Source: Flavipsychrobacter sp.
GTDB taxonomy: Bacteria; Bacteroidota; Bacteroidia; Chitinophagales; Chitinophagaceae
DNA: 64,000 nt
Assembly: GCA_016787265.1 (NCBI GenBank)
Contig: JAEUVF010000014.1
Coordinates: 1 to 64,000, forward strand
Direction of reading: 5' to 3'
Positions 18,301 to 26,252 of the stretch are shown here, in pieces (within the stretch, counting starts at the first letter, position 1; each line of letters begins with the position of its first letter). The notes below the pieces were generated by a model, which was given only the letters and a program-made list of their open reading frames with translations, was not told where the DNA came from and ran no database searches. The translations under genes were made by a program, and so were the position numbers.

Positions 18301-18685
18301 AACTGCGGATGATTTTACCAGCGGGTACCTCATCAATAAAGGAAACTGGCAATTTGAATGGCGGGCATTCTCCTGGGAAGTTCAACTAAGTCCCTTTCGT
18401 TCTACAGAACTGACAGATGTAAACGGTGATGGCTGGATGGATCTGTTGGTTGGTGCCAATTTTTATGCGAACTCCATCCAGATGGGACGAAATGATGCAG
18501 GTATGGCAGCGGTTCTGCTGAATCAAAACGGAAATGGTTTCAGGTATCTGCCCTGGACCACCACAGTTACCGGAGAAATCCGAAAATTCGCTCCCATTGA
18601 AGTGAACAAAGAGCAGCTAATGCTGACCGTTAGGAATAACGACAGTTTACGTCTGTTCCGGGTAAATGGACTGAATCAGAAATAA
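15368..18685 (+). CDS. FG-GAP/VCBS repeat lipoprotein with UnbV/ASPIC domain (second copy)
   Basis: This is a paralogue of the preceding gene, 1105 residues, 12 bases downstream and surely in the same transcript. The signal peptide ends at LHGC (Cys18). It has the same propeller architecture with Ca-binding-like loops (DFNQDGLIDLFFAS, DINNDGLLDIYIC, DLDNDGDLDIVTNN) and the same ASPIC segment (GFQSSMEQYLHLGLG, then VLIIWPDQ). The two copies align along their whole length but differ widely, so the duplication is old. The stop codon overlaps the end of the convergent gene by 10 bases. Its likely site is the cell surface. The role is unknown; it may assist glycan capture by the SusCD complex. Confidence 0.85.
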   Translation: MKNSVYIVGWLLLVLHGCKDAGKKEQFELLSANQTGINFSNRLTATSEFNMFQYMYFYNGAGVGAGDFNQDGLIDLFFASNQEQNRLYLNKGDFKFTDVTEQAQLPDDKGWSTGVSVVDINNDGLLDIYICRVAGFENLKVGNQLLICQGIKDGIPYYKDEAGYYGLAFSGFSTQASFFDYDLDGDLDCFLLNHSIHHNGTFGRRDRFLNTYHEQSGDRFFVNENGRFTDKTKETGIQSSVIGYGLGIVVSDLNADGWPDLYIGNDFHENDYLYINNRDGSFKEELTSRTQHSSQFSMGVDAGDVNNDGLPDIISVDMLPADPEILKRSLGEDEYNLFMMKIGYGYHYQYTRNNLQQNTFSGHFRELGLYAGIAATDWSWAPVWADFDNDGRKDLFISNGIPRRLNDIDYVNFITNDNFQDKIRKAELKKEDMGLVEQFPQIKLPNAFFRNQGDFHFSENAFNVSNDQKSFSNGAVVVDLDNDGDLDIVTNNIDDPAFVYRNNQQPADSSRYLQLDLKGPAGNRNAIGAAVLVCADTTRLYYEKYPVRGFQSSMEQYLHLGLGTIRPDSVLIIWPDQTYFKLDSVTFNARKTITYKEGLPLFDKLAHLKAPVMVNAIDLTHTFNLKIAHKENPFVEFNREPLIPFMLSTEGPALAVGDINGDGRDDFFMGSSKGTRAKVLVQLNNGTFTELKQPALEADSMYEEVDAIWLDINQDGQPDLLTASGGNEYYGGDSKLLPRAYLNNGAGVLTLLPDAFPSSVLLTASCIKAADFSGDGIPDLFIGARAVPYEYGKLPQSYFLVNDGKGRFIDQTKSSTPENGLLGFVKNASWYDMDADGDLDLLLALEWGALTILENKKGQFSKRSLHPANGWWNFLVPVDINKDGLPDLVAGNQGYNNRLRPVKEKPVRLYVNDFDGNGKREQLLTYYIRDKEHLFANKMELEKQLPYLKKKFLFAGDFAKASLGDIIEPAKLKEAELLTADDFTSGYLINKGNWQFEWRAFSWEVQLSPFRSTELTDVNGDGWMDLLVGANFYANSIQMGRNDAGMAAVLLNQNGNGFRYLPWTTTVTGEIRKFAPIEVNKEQLMLTVRNNDSLRLFRVNGLNQK

Positions 18686-19560
18686 GGATAGAATACCTCC
18701 AGTTTCACCTGCTGACTGTCAGATTTTAGTTCTAACTCTTTGGGTAAGGCAATATATGGGATGGCCATATTGACCAGGCCATAATCGGCTTTATATTGCT
18801 CCAGCGCATACAGGGCTTTCCTGTAATTGTTAAAGGGTCCCTCATAATGAGCAACCAGGAGATTCTTTTTATAAGGCATTTGCTTGAATTCAATGCCCTG
18901 AGGTAACCTGTTTTTTAATGGACGGTGGATGGATATGCTGGCATTCAGATTGTAATGACTGCTATCGGGTTGCTGAAGATTCAATATGCGATAGCCCCTG
19001 TAATCCAATCCTTCAGCACCTGCATACTGAGCCAGGCTATCATACACGAGCTTGATTTTTTCCATCAGCTCTTTCCTGGGAATACGGATAGTTTTGAAAA
19101 GAAATGTGGTATCAATTACCTCTGTTCGCTCAATTTTGATTCCGTAAAATGTTTCTGTATTATTGAAAAAGGAGTCAAGCGCAGCAGCGAGTTGTTTCAA
19201 TGATACCGGAGTATTTCCCAACAAAGAATTCCAGCGATTATCAGTATAAACCAATTGGATTTGGCTCTTAGTAGGCTGATTGGTTTCCGGCACAACCTTC
19301 AGTAAAAAAAGAATGGGCTGCTGATCAGCGTATTTCAATTGTGCTTTGTAGGAATAGGGTGTCAGTTCTTCCAGGGTAAGTGAAGAGTCGCCCATCCAGT
19401 TTGACCAGTTTTCTGGCTTTCGGAATTCAAGGTTGGTTCTGTCTGCAAACAGCGGACTTTTAATGGTGGTGGTGTTGGTGTTTTTGCTGTTCAGTAACCA
19501 GACAATTCCACCTGCTACCAGCAGGATTAACAGAAGAAAGAGTTTCGTAGTATGTTTCAT
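18676..19560 (-). CDS. membrane-anchored protein with GyrI-like (effector-binding) C-terminus, copy 1
   Basis: This is a 294-residue protein with one N-terminal membrane anchor (residues 7-24, LFLLLILLVAGGIVWLL). Residues 30-130 resemble a degraded SRPBCC-type domain. The C-terminal 130 residues carry the pattern of the GyrI/AraC effector-binding fold: VAHYEGPFNNYRKALYALEQY with a final VKLEVFYPYF. This fold binds small amphipathic molecules, but there is no DNA-binding domain, so it is probably not a regulator by itself. It lies 3 bases downstream of a paralogue of similar design. The ligand is unknown. Family assignment rests on motif resemblance only. Confidence 0.6.
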   Translation of the reverse strand: MKHTTKLFLLLILLVAGGIVWLLNSKNTNTTTIKSPLFADRTNLEFRKPENWSNWMGDSSLTLEELTPYSYKAQLKYADQQPILFLLKVVPETNQPTKSQIQLVYTDNRWNSLLGNTPVSLKQLAAALDSFFNNTETFYGIKIERTEVIDTTFLFKTIRIPRKELMEKIKLVYDSLAQYAGAEGLDYRGYRILNLQQPDSSHYNLNASISIHRPLKNRLPQGIEFKQMPYKKNLLVAHYEGPFNNYRKALYALEQYKADYGLVNMAIPYIALPKELELKSDSQQVKLEVFYPYF

Positions 19561-19563
19561 AGA

Positions 19564-20469
19564 TCATTGCAAAATAGGGTAACAAACTTTTATGCGTACC
19601 AGTTCATCCGGCCCGTATCCATACCCTGGGGAAAGGAAGTCTTCGAAGGGTAGCATGAGTCCTACCAGGGAATAATCTTTCCGGTATTGATCCAGCGCCT
19701 TATATACGAGCTGAATATCTTTATATGGACCTTCATACACCGCGCTAAGTTGCTGTTTCCCGAAAGGAAGTTTTTTCTGTCCAATTCCAAGTGTGGCACT
19801 GGTTGGAAGTGAACAGGTTACTACTGTTCCGGTGAATATGTTAAGTTGAGCACTGTCGCCCGGTTGCGCATAAAAAATGCGTCTTCCATTCCAGTCATGC
19901 TCCTGCTTTTGTATATACTGAACAAGGCTGTCGAATAGTTGTTTGGTTACCTTCGCTTTGGTGCTGTCCATAACATGTGCTGCCATAAAAAGGTAACAGC
20001 TATCAGTGATTAGTTCTTTATTGATAACATATCCATAAAACCGTTCTGTATCATTGGTGAACGCTTCCAGCTCTTTGAGGTTGGCAACCACGAGTTCGTC
20101 TGTTGGATCGGGATCAAGCCAGCGTTTCCAGATGGTACGGTATACAGAGAGATCTACAATGCAATGTTTTCTGTTTTGAGGGTCAGCTGATATATGAAAC
20201 GTATATTTTTTTTTCAGCTCCTGCGTTTCCACGGCCAGCTCCACCGTGCCTGGTTTGGCTTCAATTAATTCTATGTTGTCATCCTGCTCAGCCTTCAGAA
20301 ACCATTTATTGAGTTGTGAATCAACTGTAAACTGATCCATTGTGCGATCCAGTGAATAGGGGACTTTTGCTTTGCTGCTAAACTGAATAGGCACAGATAC
20401 CGAGGTCAGGAGAACCAGGCCGGTGATTCCCAATAATAAAATAATGATAAACTTCCGGCCTTTTAGCAT
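19564..20469 (-). CDS. membrane-anchored SRPBCC/GyrI-like protein, copy 2
   Basis: This is a 301-residue paralogue of the adjoining downstream gene (3-base gap, one operon). A single N-terminal membrane segment covers residues 6-26 (FIIILLLGITGLVLLTSV). The next part (LDRTMDQFTVDSQLNKWF) resembles the start of membrane-anchored SRPBCC domains. The C-terminal section ends with SAVYEGPYKDIQLVYKAL, then VRIKVCYPILQ, the GyrI-like pattern. It starts 64 bases from the divergent GH65 gene, so the two share a promoter region. The pair interrupts an otherwise coherent sugar locus; whether it senses a sugar, a lipid or something else is unknown. Confidence 0.6.
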   Translation of the reverse strand: MLKGRKFIIILLLGITGLVLLTSVSVPIQFSSKAKVPYSLDRTMDQFTVDSQLNKWFLKAEQDDNIELIEAKPGTVELAVETQELKKKYTFHISADPQNRKHCIVDLSVYRTIWKRWLDPDPTDELVVANLKELEAFTNDTERFYGYVINKELITDSCYLFMAAHVMDSTKAKVTKQLFDSLVQYIQKQEHDWNGRRIFYAQPGDSAQLNIFTGTVVTCSLPTSATLGIGQKKLPFGKQQLSAVYEGPYKDIQLVYKALDQYRKDYSLVGLMLPFEDFLSPGYGYGPDELVRIKVCYPILQ

Positions 20470-20533
20470 AATTGGTTGTTACTTGAGATAGTGTTGGTAA
20501 ATTTAATAAGCTGACTTCAAAATCATTGCAACT

Positions 20534-22579
20534 ATGAAGAAAGTATTTATCAACTCTTTATTGATAACAAGTTGGTTTTTCAGCAGTTTGAGTGTTATCG
20601 CTCAATCGGTTGATCCATGGAAATTAACTGCGGTCAATCCTTCCCGCGAAAACTACTACGGTATCACAGTTGCCAATGGGATGATTGGCATCGTTTCAGC
20701 TCCATCCCCCTTTACCGTGCAGGAAGTAGTGCTGGCAGGCGCCTGGGATCAATATGGCAGGGGCAGGGTGAGTAATTTTTTGCGCAGTTTCAACTTGCTG
20801 AACAGTTCGCTTGAAATTGATGGAAAACTCATGGATTACCGCCAGGTTTCCAATTTTACCCAAACCCTGGACATGCAGAAAGCAGCCTTCACGGTCAGCT
20901 TCGACTATGCAGATAAAGCCCAGGTGCAATATTCCTATTATGCGTTGCGCCATTTGCCTTACACCGTGTTGATGGATGTCAATATCCTGCCAAAGAAAAA
21001 CATAAGTATTCGCGCAGCCAGCATTATGGAAGCGCCTGATGCCTTGCGGGATGTGCAGAATTACTACAATGAAATCGATCGACCGCATGTGGTGTTAAGC
21101 TTGTTGAGTTCAACGGCTAAGAGTCCCACCGGCAAACTGCAACTCTGTGCTTCCAATACTTTCCTATTTGAAGAAGAACATGGTCAGGAGCCTCGCGTTA
21201 TCCATGAAATGTGGGATAACAATCGTCACCTGATGAAATTCAGCAAGGATCTTGTCGCCAATAAGCCGTATCGCTTTGCCATTGCAGGTTCCTCCATCAC
21301 ATCTGCTCATCATGATGATCCTTTAAATGAGGCGGAGCGCCTTACGGTATATGCAAGATTAGAAGGACGTGATCGCCTCCTGAAATTTCATGAAGCCGCC
21401 TGGAAAGAACTCTGGAAATCGGATATTATCATCGAGGGCGATCCCCAGGCGCAACAGGATATTCACAGCATGTTGTATCATCTCTACTCTTTTACCAGAG
21501 AAGGAACAGCTTATTCACCTTCGCCAATGGGTTTATCCGGTTTAGGATATAATGGCCATGTGTTCTGGGATACAGAACTCTGGATGTATCCTGGTTTGCT
21601 TGTACTGCAACCAAATATTGCGAAGAGCCTGGTGGAATATCGATACCAGCGCTTACCTGCAGCCCGCCGCAATGCCTTCTCCAAGGGCTTTAAAGGAGCC
21701 ATGTTTCCCTGGGAGAGCGCCGATTCAGGAGTAGAGGAAACTCCCGTATGGGCACTGAGTGGCCCCTTTGAACATCATATTACTGCCTGTGTGGCTATTG
21801 CTGCCTGGAATTATTATTGCGTTACGCAGGATAAAACCTGGTTGCGGGAAAGAGGTTATCCCATCCTGTCTGAAACAGCCGATTTCTGGGCCAGCAGGGT
21901 GGAGAGAAATGGTTCGGGCAGGTATGATATCAAAAATGTGGTTGCTGCTGATGAATGGGCTGAAAATGTAGATAACAATGCGTTCACCAATGCTGCTGCC
22001 AAAGCCAATCTGCGTTTCGCAACAGAAGCGGCCCGGTTATTGGGCATCCCACCCAATGCTGACTGGGCTGTGGTGGCGGATAATATTCCAATTTTGAAAA
22101 TGCCTGATGGAGTTACCCAGGAACATGCCACGTATAAAGGGGAAGGAATTAAGCAGGCGGATGTCAACCTGCTGTCTTATCCATTGAAAGAAATCACCGA
22201 CCCCAAACAGATTCGAAAAGACCTGGAATATTATGAAACCCGGGTGCCGGATGAAGGTACGCCTGCAATGACACAGGCAGTTTTCACCACCCTTTATGCA
22301 AGGCTGGGTGATAAGGAAAAAGCAGCACATTGGTTTAAGGACTCCTACCTGCCCAACCTGAATCCGCCTTTCCGGGTGATTGCAGAAACCAAAGGTGGTA
22401 CCAATCCCTATTTTGCAACCGGTGCAGGTGGTGTGGTGCAGAGTGTGTTGATGGGGTTCGGCGGACTTGAAATTACTCCGAAAGGTATCGTGCAAATCAA
22501 ATCAGTATTGCCTTCGAATTGGAAAAAACTGACCATTACCGGGGTAGGGCCGGAGCGAAAAACCTATACGGTACAATAA
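20534..22579 (+). CDS. secreted GH65 alpha-glucosidase, probably kojibiose hydrolase-like
   Basis: This is a 681-residue glycoside hydrolase family 65 enzyme with a signal peptide (residues 1-23, cut after VIA). It has an N-terminal beta-sandwich (about 25-260), a helical linker and the (alpha/alpha)6 barrel (about 300-640). The general-acid motif is visible: AADEWAENVDNNAFTN, with Glu474, the match to DEY...DNxxTN of maltose and trehalose phosphorylases. A second acid, Glu618 in VIAETKGGTNPYF, lies where phosphorylases have their phosphate-binding loop. I read this as a hydrolytic base, as in the characterised alpha-1,2-glucosidase of Flavobacterium (from memory). Export to the periplasm also argues against phosphorolysis. 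It is followed after 15 bases by the trehalase gene, forming one operon. Confidence 0.85.
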   Translation: MKKVFINSLLITSWFFSSLSVIAQSVDPWKLTAVNPSRENYYGITVANGMIGIVSAPSPFTVQEVVLAGAWDQYGRGRVSNFLRSFNLLNSSLEIDGKLMDYRQVSNFTQTLDMQKAAFTVSFDYADKAQVQYSYYALRHLPYTVLMDVNILPKKNISIRAASIMEAPDALRDVQNYYNEIDRPHVVLSLLSSTAKSPTGKLQLCASNTFLFEEEHGQEPRVIHEMWDNNRHLMKFSKDLVANKPYRFAIAGSSITSAHHDDPLNEAERLTVYARLEGRDRLLKFHEAAWKELWKSDIIIEGDPQAQQDIHSMLYHLYSFTREGTAYSPSPMGLSGLGYNGHVFWDTELWMYPGLLVLQPNIAKSLVEYRYQRLPAARRNAFSKGFKGAMFPWESADSGVEETPVWALSGPFEHHITACVAIAAWNYYCVTQDKTWLRERGYPILSETADFWASRVERNGSGRYDIKNVVAADEWAENVDNNAFTNAAAKANLRFATEAARLLGIPPNADWAVVADNIPILKMPDGVTQEHATYKGEGIKQADVNLLSYPLKEITDPKQIRKDLEYYETRVPDEGTPAMTQAVFTTLYARLGDKEKAAHWFKDSYLPNLNPPFRVIAETKGGTNPYFATGAGGVVQSVLMGFGGLEITPKGIVQIKSVLPSNWKKLTITGVGPERKTYTVQ

Positions 22580-22594
22580 GAAAAAAAATCGCTT

Positions 22595-24190
22595 ATGCAT
22601 GTACGTTTTATAGCAGGTATATGGACTGGTTTGTTGCTTTCGATGGGTGCTATTGCCCAGGACAGTCTGCCAAAATCTCCCGACCAGTTGTATGGTGAAC
22701 TGTTCACGGAAGTGCAAATGGCGCGGATCTTTCCGGATGGCAAAACCTTTGTGGATGCTGTTCCGAAAATGAGTCCGGATGAAATTCTACTGGCTTTTCG
22801 CGAAGCCAAAAAAAATCCGGCTACCAGGTTTTCGCTTATGCAATTCGTGCGCAATTTTTTTGTGTTGCCTGATTCCGCCACCAGTACCTATCAATCCAAT
22901 CCGCAACATTCCATTACAACACATATTCAGGATCTCTGGAAAGTATTGCGCCGCCAACCGGATACAGCTGTGAAAGGCTCGAGTCTGCTACCACTGCCGC
23001 ATCCTTATATCGTACCCGGTGGCAGATTTCGTGAAATCTATTATTGGGATTCCTATTTTACGATGCTGGGCCTGAAAGAGAGTCGCGAGTTTGAACTCAT
23101 GGAAAACATGATCGATAATTTTGCTTACCTGATCAATACCTATGGTCATATTCCCAATGGAAACCGAACCTATTACCTGAGCCGATCGCAGCCTCCTTTC
23201 TTTTTTATGATGGTGGAATTATTGGCTACGGTGAAAGGTGATCAAACTCTGCAGCAGTATCTGCCGGCAATGGAAAAAGAATACAGGTACTGGATGGAAG
23301 GAGCTTCCACGCTTAAAAAAGGACAGGCATTCAAACGGGTGGTTTCCCTTCCGGATGAATCAATGCTCAACCGTTATTGGGATGAAGCCAATACGCCCCG
23401 GCCGGAAAGCTATCGTGAAGATGTTGAAACTGCCAATCGTTCCGCCCGGCCTAAAGCAAATGTATATGCGCATTTGAGGGCAGGTGCTGCCAGTGGATGG
23501 GATTTCAGCAGCAGGTGGCTGGCAGATGGCAAAACGCTTTCCACGATAGAAACTACCAATATTATTCCGGTGGATCTGAACAGCCTGCTGGTTGGATTTG
23601 AAAATGCATTGGCTCGTGCGTATAAGGTAGCCGGACAGGATTCAATTTCAATGCTGTATACAGCCGTTGCAGAAAAAAGGCAGCAGGCAATTGAAAAATA
23701 CTGCTGGAGCCGGGAGCAACAGTTTTATACGGATTATAATTTCAAGAAGCAGGCGCTTACCAAACAAATTTCAGCAGCCGGACTCTTTCCCTTCGTTTTC
23801 TTTTCACATAAGCAGGGATACCTGAGTGTGGTAGCCAGGCAGGCGGCAACAGTTGTTAAAGAGCAATTGTTACAGCCGGGGGGATTGCTTACTACCACCC
23901 AAACAACCGGCGAGCAGTGGGATGCTCCTAACGGTTGGGCACCTCTGCAATGGATGGCAGTTCGCGGACTCGCGCGTAGCGGGCAGATAGGATTGGCAAA
24001 GGAAATTGCACAACGCTGGACCGGTATCAATGAAAAAGTGTACAAGGAAACCGGCAAGCTGATGGAAAAATACAATGTAGTGGATCTCAGCAAATCCGCC
24101 GGGGGTGGCGAATACGCGGCACAGGATGGATTTGGCTGGACTAATGGAGTTTACCTTGCACTGAGTGCCTGGTTGAAACAACCACTCTAA
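22595..24190 (+). CDS. treA: periplasmic trehalase (GH37)
   Basis: This inverting enzyme splits trehalose to two glucose, 531 residues. The signal peptide is residues 1-22 (cut after AIA). Both trehalase signatures are present: PGGRFREIYYWDSYF (near 142-156) and QWDAPNGWAPLQW (near 437-449). The catalytic Asp lies in SGWDFSSRW and the probable base Glu in the EKYNVVD segment. Glycine-rich GGGEYAAQDGFGWTNG near the C-terminus is also typical. It is transcribed with the GH65 gene just upstream, so the operon handles two kinds of glucobiose outside the inner membrane. Its end overlaps the convergent kinase gene by 4 bases. Confidence 0.94.
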   Translation: MHVRFIAGIWTGLLLSMGAIAQDSLPKSPDQLYGELFTEVQMARIFPDGKTFVDAVPKMSPDEILLAFREAKKNPATRFSLMQFVRNFFVLPDSATSTYQSNPQHSITTHIQDLWKVLRRQPDTAVKGSSLLPLPHPYIVPGGRFREIYYWDSYFTMLGLKESREFELMENMIDNFAYLINTYGHIPNGNRTYYLSRSQPPFFFMMVELLATVKGDQTLQQYLPAMEKEYRYWMEGASTLKKGQAFKRVVSLPDESMLNRYWDEANTPRPESYREDVETANRSARPKANVYAHLRAGAASGWDFSSRWLADGKTLSTIETTNIIPVDLNSLLVGFENALARAYKVAGQDSISMLYTAVAEKRQQAIEKYCWSREQQFYTDYNFKKQALTKQISAAGLFPFVFFSHKQGYLSVVARQAATVVKEQLLQPGGLLTTTQTTGEQWDAPNGWAPLQWMAVRGLARSGQIGLAKEIAQRWTGINEKVYKETGKLMEKYNVVDLSKSAGGGEYAAQDGFGWTNGVYLALSAWLKQPL

Positions 24191-25068
24191 TCCAGTTCGC
24201 CTTTCAACCTGCGCGCAGCTGTGTCCAGGGCTAATTGTATACAGTCCTCCAATGATTTTTCGGTTAACCATGCATGTATAAATCCGGCCCAGAAGGAATC
24301 ACCTGCACCAGTACTGTCTTTCACTTCAACCGGTTCTGCTGTACGATGTTGCCAATCCTGTTCTGGTGTTTTATACCAGACCCCTTCACTTCCGCAGGTA
24401 AGGCAGCTAACTTTTGCAGACAATGGTTGAAGAAATTCTTTTGCCGATTCAATACTTTGTTTTTTGTTGGTGAATCGTTCTATGTCATCCAGGCTGCATT
24501 TCAACAGCGGTTGAAAGGAGAGTAAGGTTGTAAAAACGGAGGATGCAAAATTTTCCGCCCCCCATATTTTGGGAGAATAATTCCAGTCGACGCTAATCTG
24601 CTTTCCATTCCTGTTTGCCAGATGTAAAGCCGTAAGGATATTGGTTTGGGCAGGCTCCCGGCTCAAGGCGAAAGCGGTTGTATGTACCAGGTCGGTTTCC
24701 TTGTACATAATGGGGGCGATCGCACCAATCTGCATATCAGCATCACGATAGGGGATGAAATCCGGTGTTCCTTTGGTTTTACCCACCACTACCATGCTGG
24801 TGGCATGTTCATTGCTGATTTTAAGAAGGCTGCAGTCGATTTGTTTTTCCCTTAGATCATTCAGAATGATTTTTCCCAGTCCATCTGCTCCCAATACTGC
24901 ATGCAAAAGGGCAGGAGTTCCCAACTGATGGAGGAAACGGCAAAAATTAGCCGGACTTCCTCCTGGCTTGAGATCCAACTGGCGGGCAGCAGACAGATCT
25001 TCAACAAAATCCGTACTAACGGCATCGATCAGTGCTTCTCCAATAGCCAACACCTTTTTTGTTTTCAT
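24187..25068 (-). CDS. PfkB-family sugar kinase (likely fructokinase)
   Basis: This cytoplasmic ATP-dependent kinase of the ribokinase/PfkB family has 293 residues. The N-terminal glycine motif is LKPGGSPANFCRFLHQLG (first PfkB signature region). The second signature is DSTGAGDSFWAGF with catalytic Asp257. It lies in a minus-strand operon, SLC45-type transporter, GH100-like hydrolase, kinase (10-base gap), where an invertase would release fructose. Fructokinase is therefore the best guess. Other PfkB members (2-keto-3-deoxygluconate kinase, ribokinase) cannot be excluded from sequence alone. Confidence 0.82.
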   Translation of the reverse strand: MKTKKVLAIGEALIDAVSTDFVEDLSAARQLDLKPGGSPANFCRFLHQLGTPALLHAVLGADGLGKIILNDLREKQIDCSLLKISNEHATSMVVVGKTKGTPDFIPYRDADMQIGAIAPIMYKETDLVHTTAFALSREPAQTNILTALHLANRNGKQISVDWNYSPKIWGAENFASSVFTTLLSFQPLLKCSLDDIERFTNKKQSIESAKEFLQPLSAKVSCLTCGSEGVWYKTPEQDWQHRTAEPVEVKDSTGAGDSFWAGFIHAWLTEKSLEDCIQLALDTAARRLKGELD

Positions 25069-25077
25069 ATCCAGGTA

Positions 25078-26250
25078 TTAAGTGAATAATCTTTTTCCTT
25101 CGAGATAGGATATGGCAAGAATATGTCCACCTGCACTCCAGGTACAAAAAGGAACTCCAATTGGTTCCTGTGTTTCTCCCTGCAGACATTCATTGTACTG
25201 GTGCTGATTTTTTTGATTGGCAGTTTCAATTTCTGATGTGATCGCAGCAGCAAAATCGGTGTCTCCCATACTTACTGCTGCTGCAGCCAGCATTCCATTC
25301 CACACAGGCCATAACCCGCCATTGTGAAACTCGTGAGGCCGGTTGCGAAATGTATATGCATAATTGTTCTCCAGCTCCCGCATATCCGGATCATCCTGTT
25401 CGATACTTGGATAAAAGGATGGCAGCAATGTTTTTTTACGCAGGTATAAACCCTGCATAAACTGGAAAGCTTCTTTGTTTTCATCGGCAGCTCCTAACCC
25501 CAACAGCAGTGCCAGTGCATTGGCCTGCAAATCAAACTGAGGATATATACGTGCGGGGTTAAAGCCCATTAACCAAAACCCCTGGGGTGCCTGCTCCATC
25601 TGGTGTATCAGATTCGCGGCATACAGGGGGCCGGCGCCCAGCCGATTCCAGTAATTGATCTCCACCACTTCCCGAATGCGCGCTGCCTTGCCTGCCCAGG
25701 TTTCGTTTTCAAATACCTGCGCTGCGAGTTGCAATGCCCATATCCGTAATAGTTGATTAAACAGTATATACCCATGCTGTATGTATTCATCTGCCCAATC
25801 GCCACTCTGTGGCACATACAACAGGTGTTTGCCATTATACTCCCAGGCATCCATAACCGAAAAACAGCGTTCTGCCTGTGGCAGAAATTGTTTGGCAAAA
25901 GCAGGGTCGTTCTGCAGCAGTGCATACTGACACAATGTGATCACTGCCCAGCTTGGATTATCCGCCCTTCCAACTGTTCCGCCATAACTTACACCTCCGC
26001 CAATACTGACATTAGAGGGCATAAAACCACTGGGATGCTGGTGCGTAAAAATGGTATGCAGGGTGGCTTTTACGGTTTCAATCAGATCCGCTTCTCCACT
26101 CAACAGTGCAGCCATTGAGTTCATGCTGCCATCGCGGGTCCAGATGCGCCGGTAATTGTCGTGCTCCTGCAAACTTGCAACAAAACCATGCGGTGTGGAT
26201 GCTTTTTTTAGGATCCCGATGGATCGTTGGTATTCGGCTACATTGATCAT
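25078..26250 (-). CDS. GH100-like glycoside hydrolase (putative cytoplasmic invertase)
   Basis: This is a 390-residue (alpha/alpha)6-barrel glycosidase without a signal peptide. Recognisable segments are RRIWTRDGSMN (near 34-44), HQHPSGFMPSNV, GDWADEYIQHGY (near 145-156) and EFHNGGLWPVWNGM (near 319-332). They match bacterial GH100 (neutral invertase) and related amylo-alpha-1,6-glucosidase-like proteins. Its neighbours are a sucrose-type transporter upstream (2-base gap) and a PfkB kinase downstream, which favours sucrose cleavage in the cytoplasm. A glycogen-debranching-like activity is the main alternative. Catalytic acids are probably the Asp in WTRD and a C-terminal Glu, which is inference. 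Confidence 0.7.
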   Translation of the reverse strand: MINVAEYQRSIGILKKASTPHGFVASLQEHDNYRRIWTRDGSMNSMAALLSGEADLIETVKATLHTIFTHQHPSGFMPSNVSIGGGVSYGGTVGRADNPSWAVITLCQYALLQNDPAFAKQFLPQAERCFSVMDAWEYNGKHLLYVPQSGDWADEYIQHGYILFNQLLRIWALQLAAQVFENETWAGKAARIREVVEINYWNRLGAGPLYAANLIHQMEQAPQGFWLMGFNPARIYPQFDLQANALALLLGLGAADENKEAFQFMQGLYLRKKTLLPSFYPSIEQDDPDMRELENNYAYTFRNRPHEFHNGGLWPVWNGMLAAAAVSMGDTDFAAAITSEIETANQKNQHQYNECLQGETQEPIGVPFCTWSAGGHILAISYLEGKRLFT

Positions 26251-26252
26251 GG

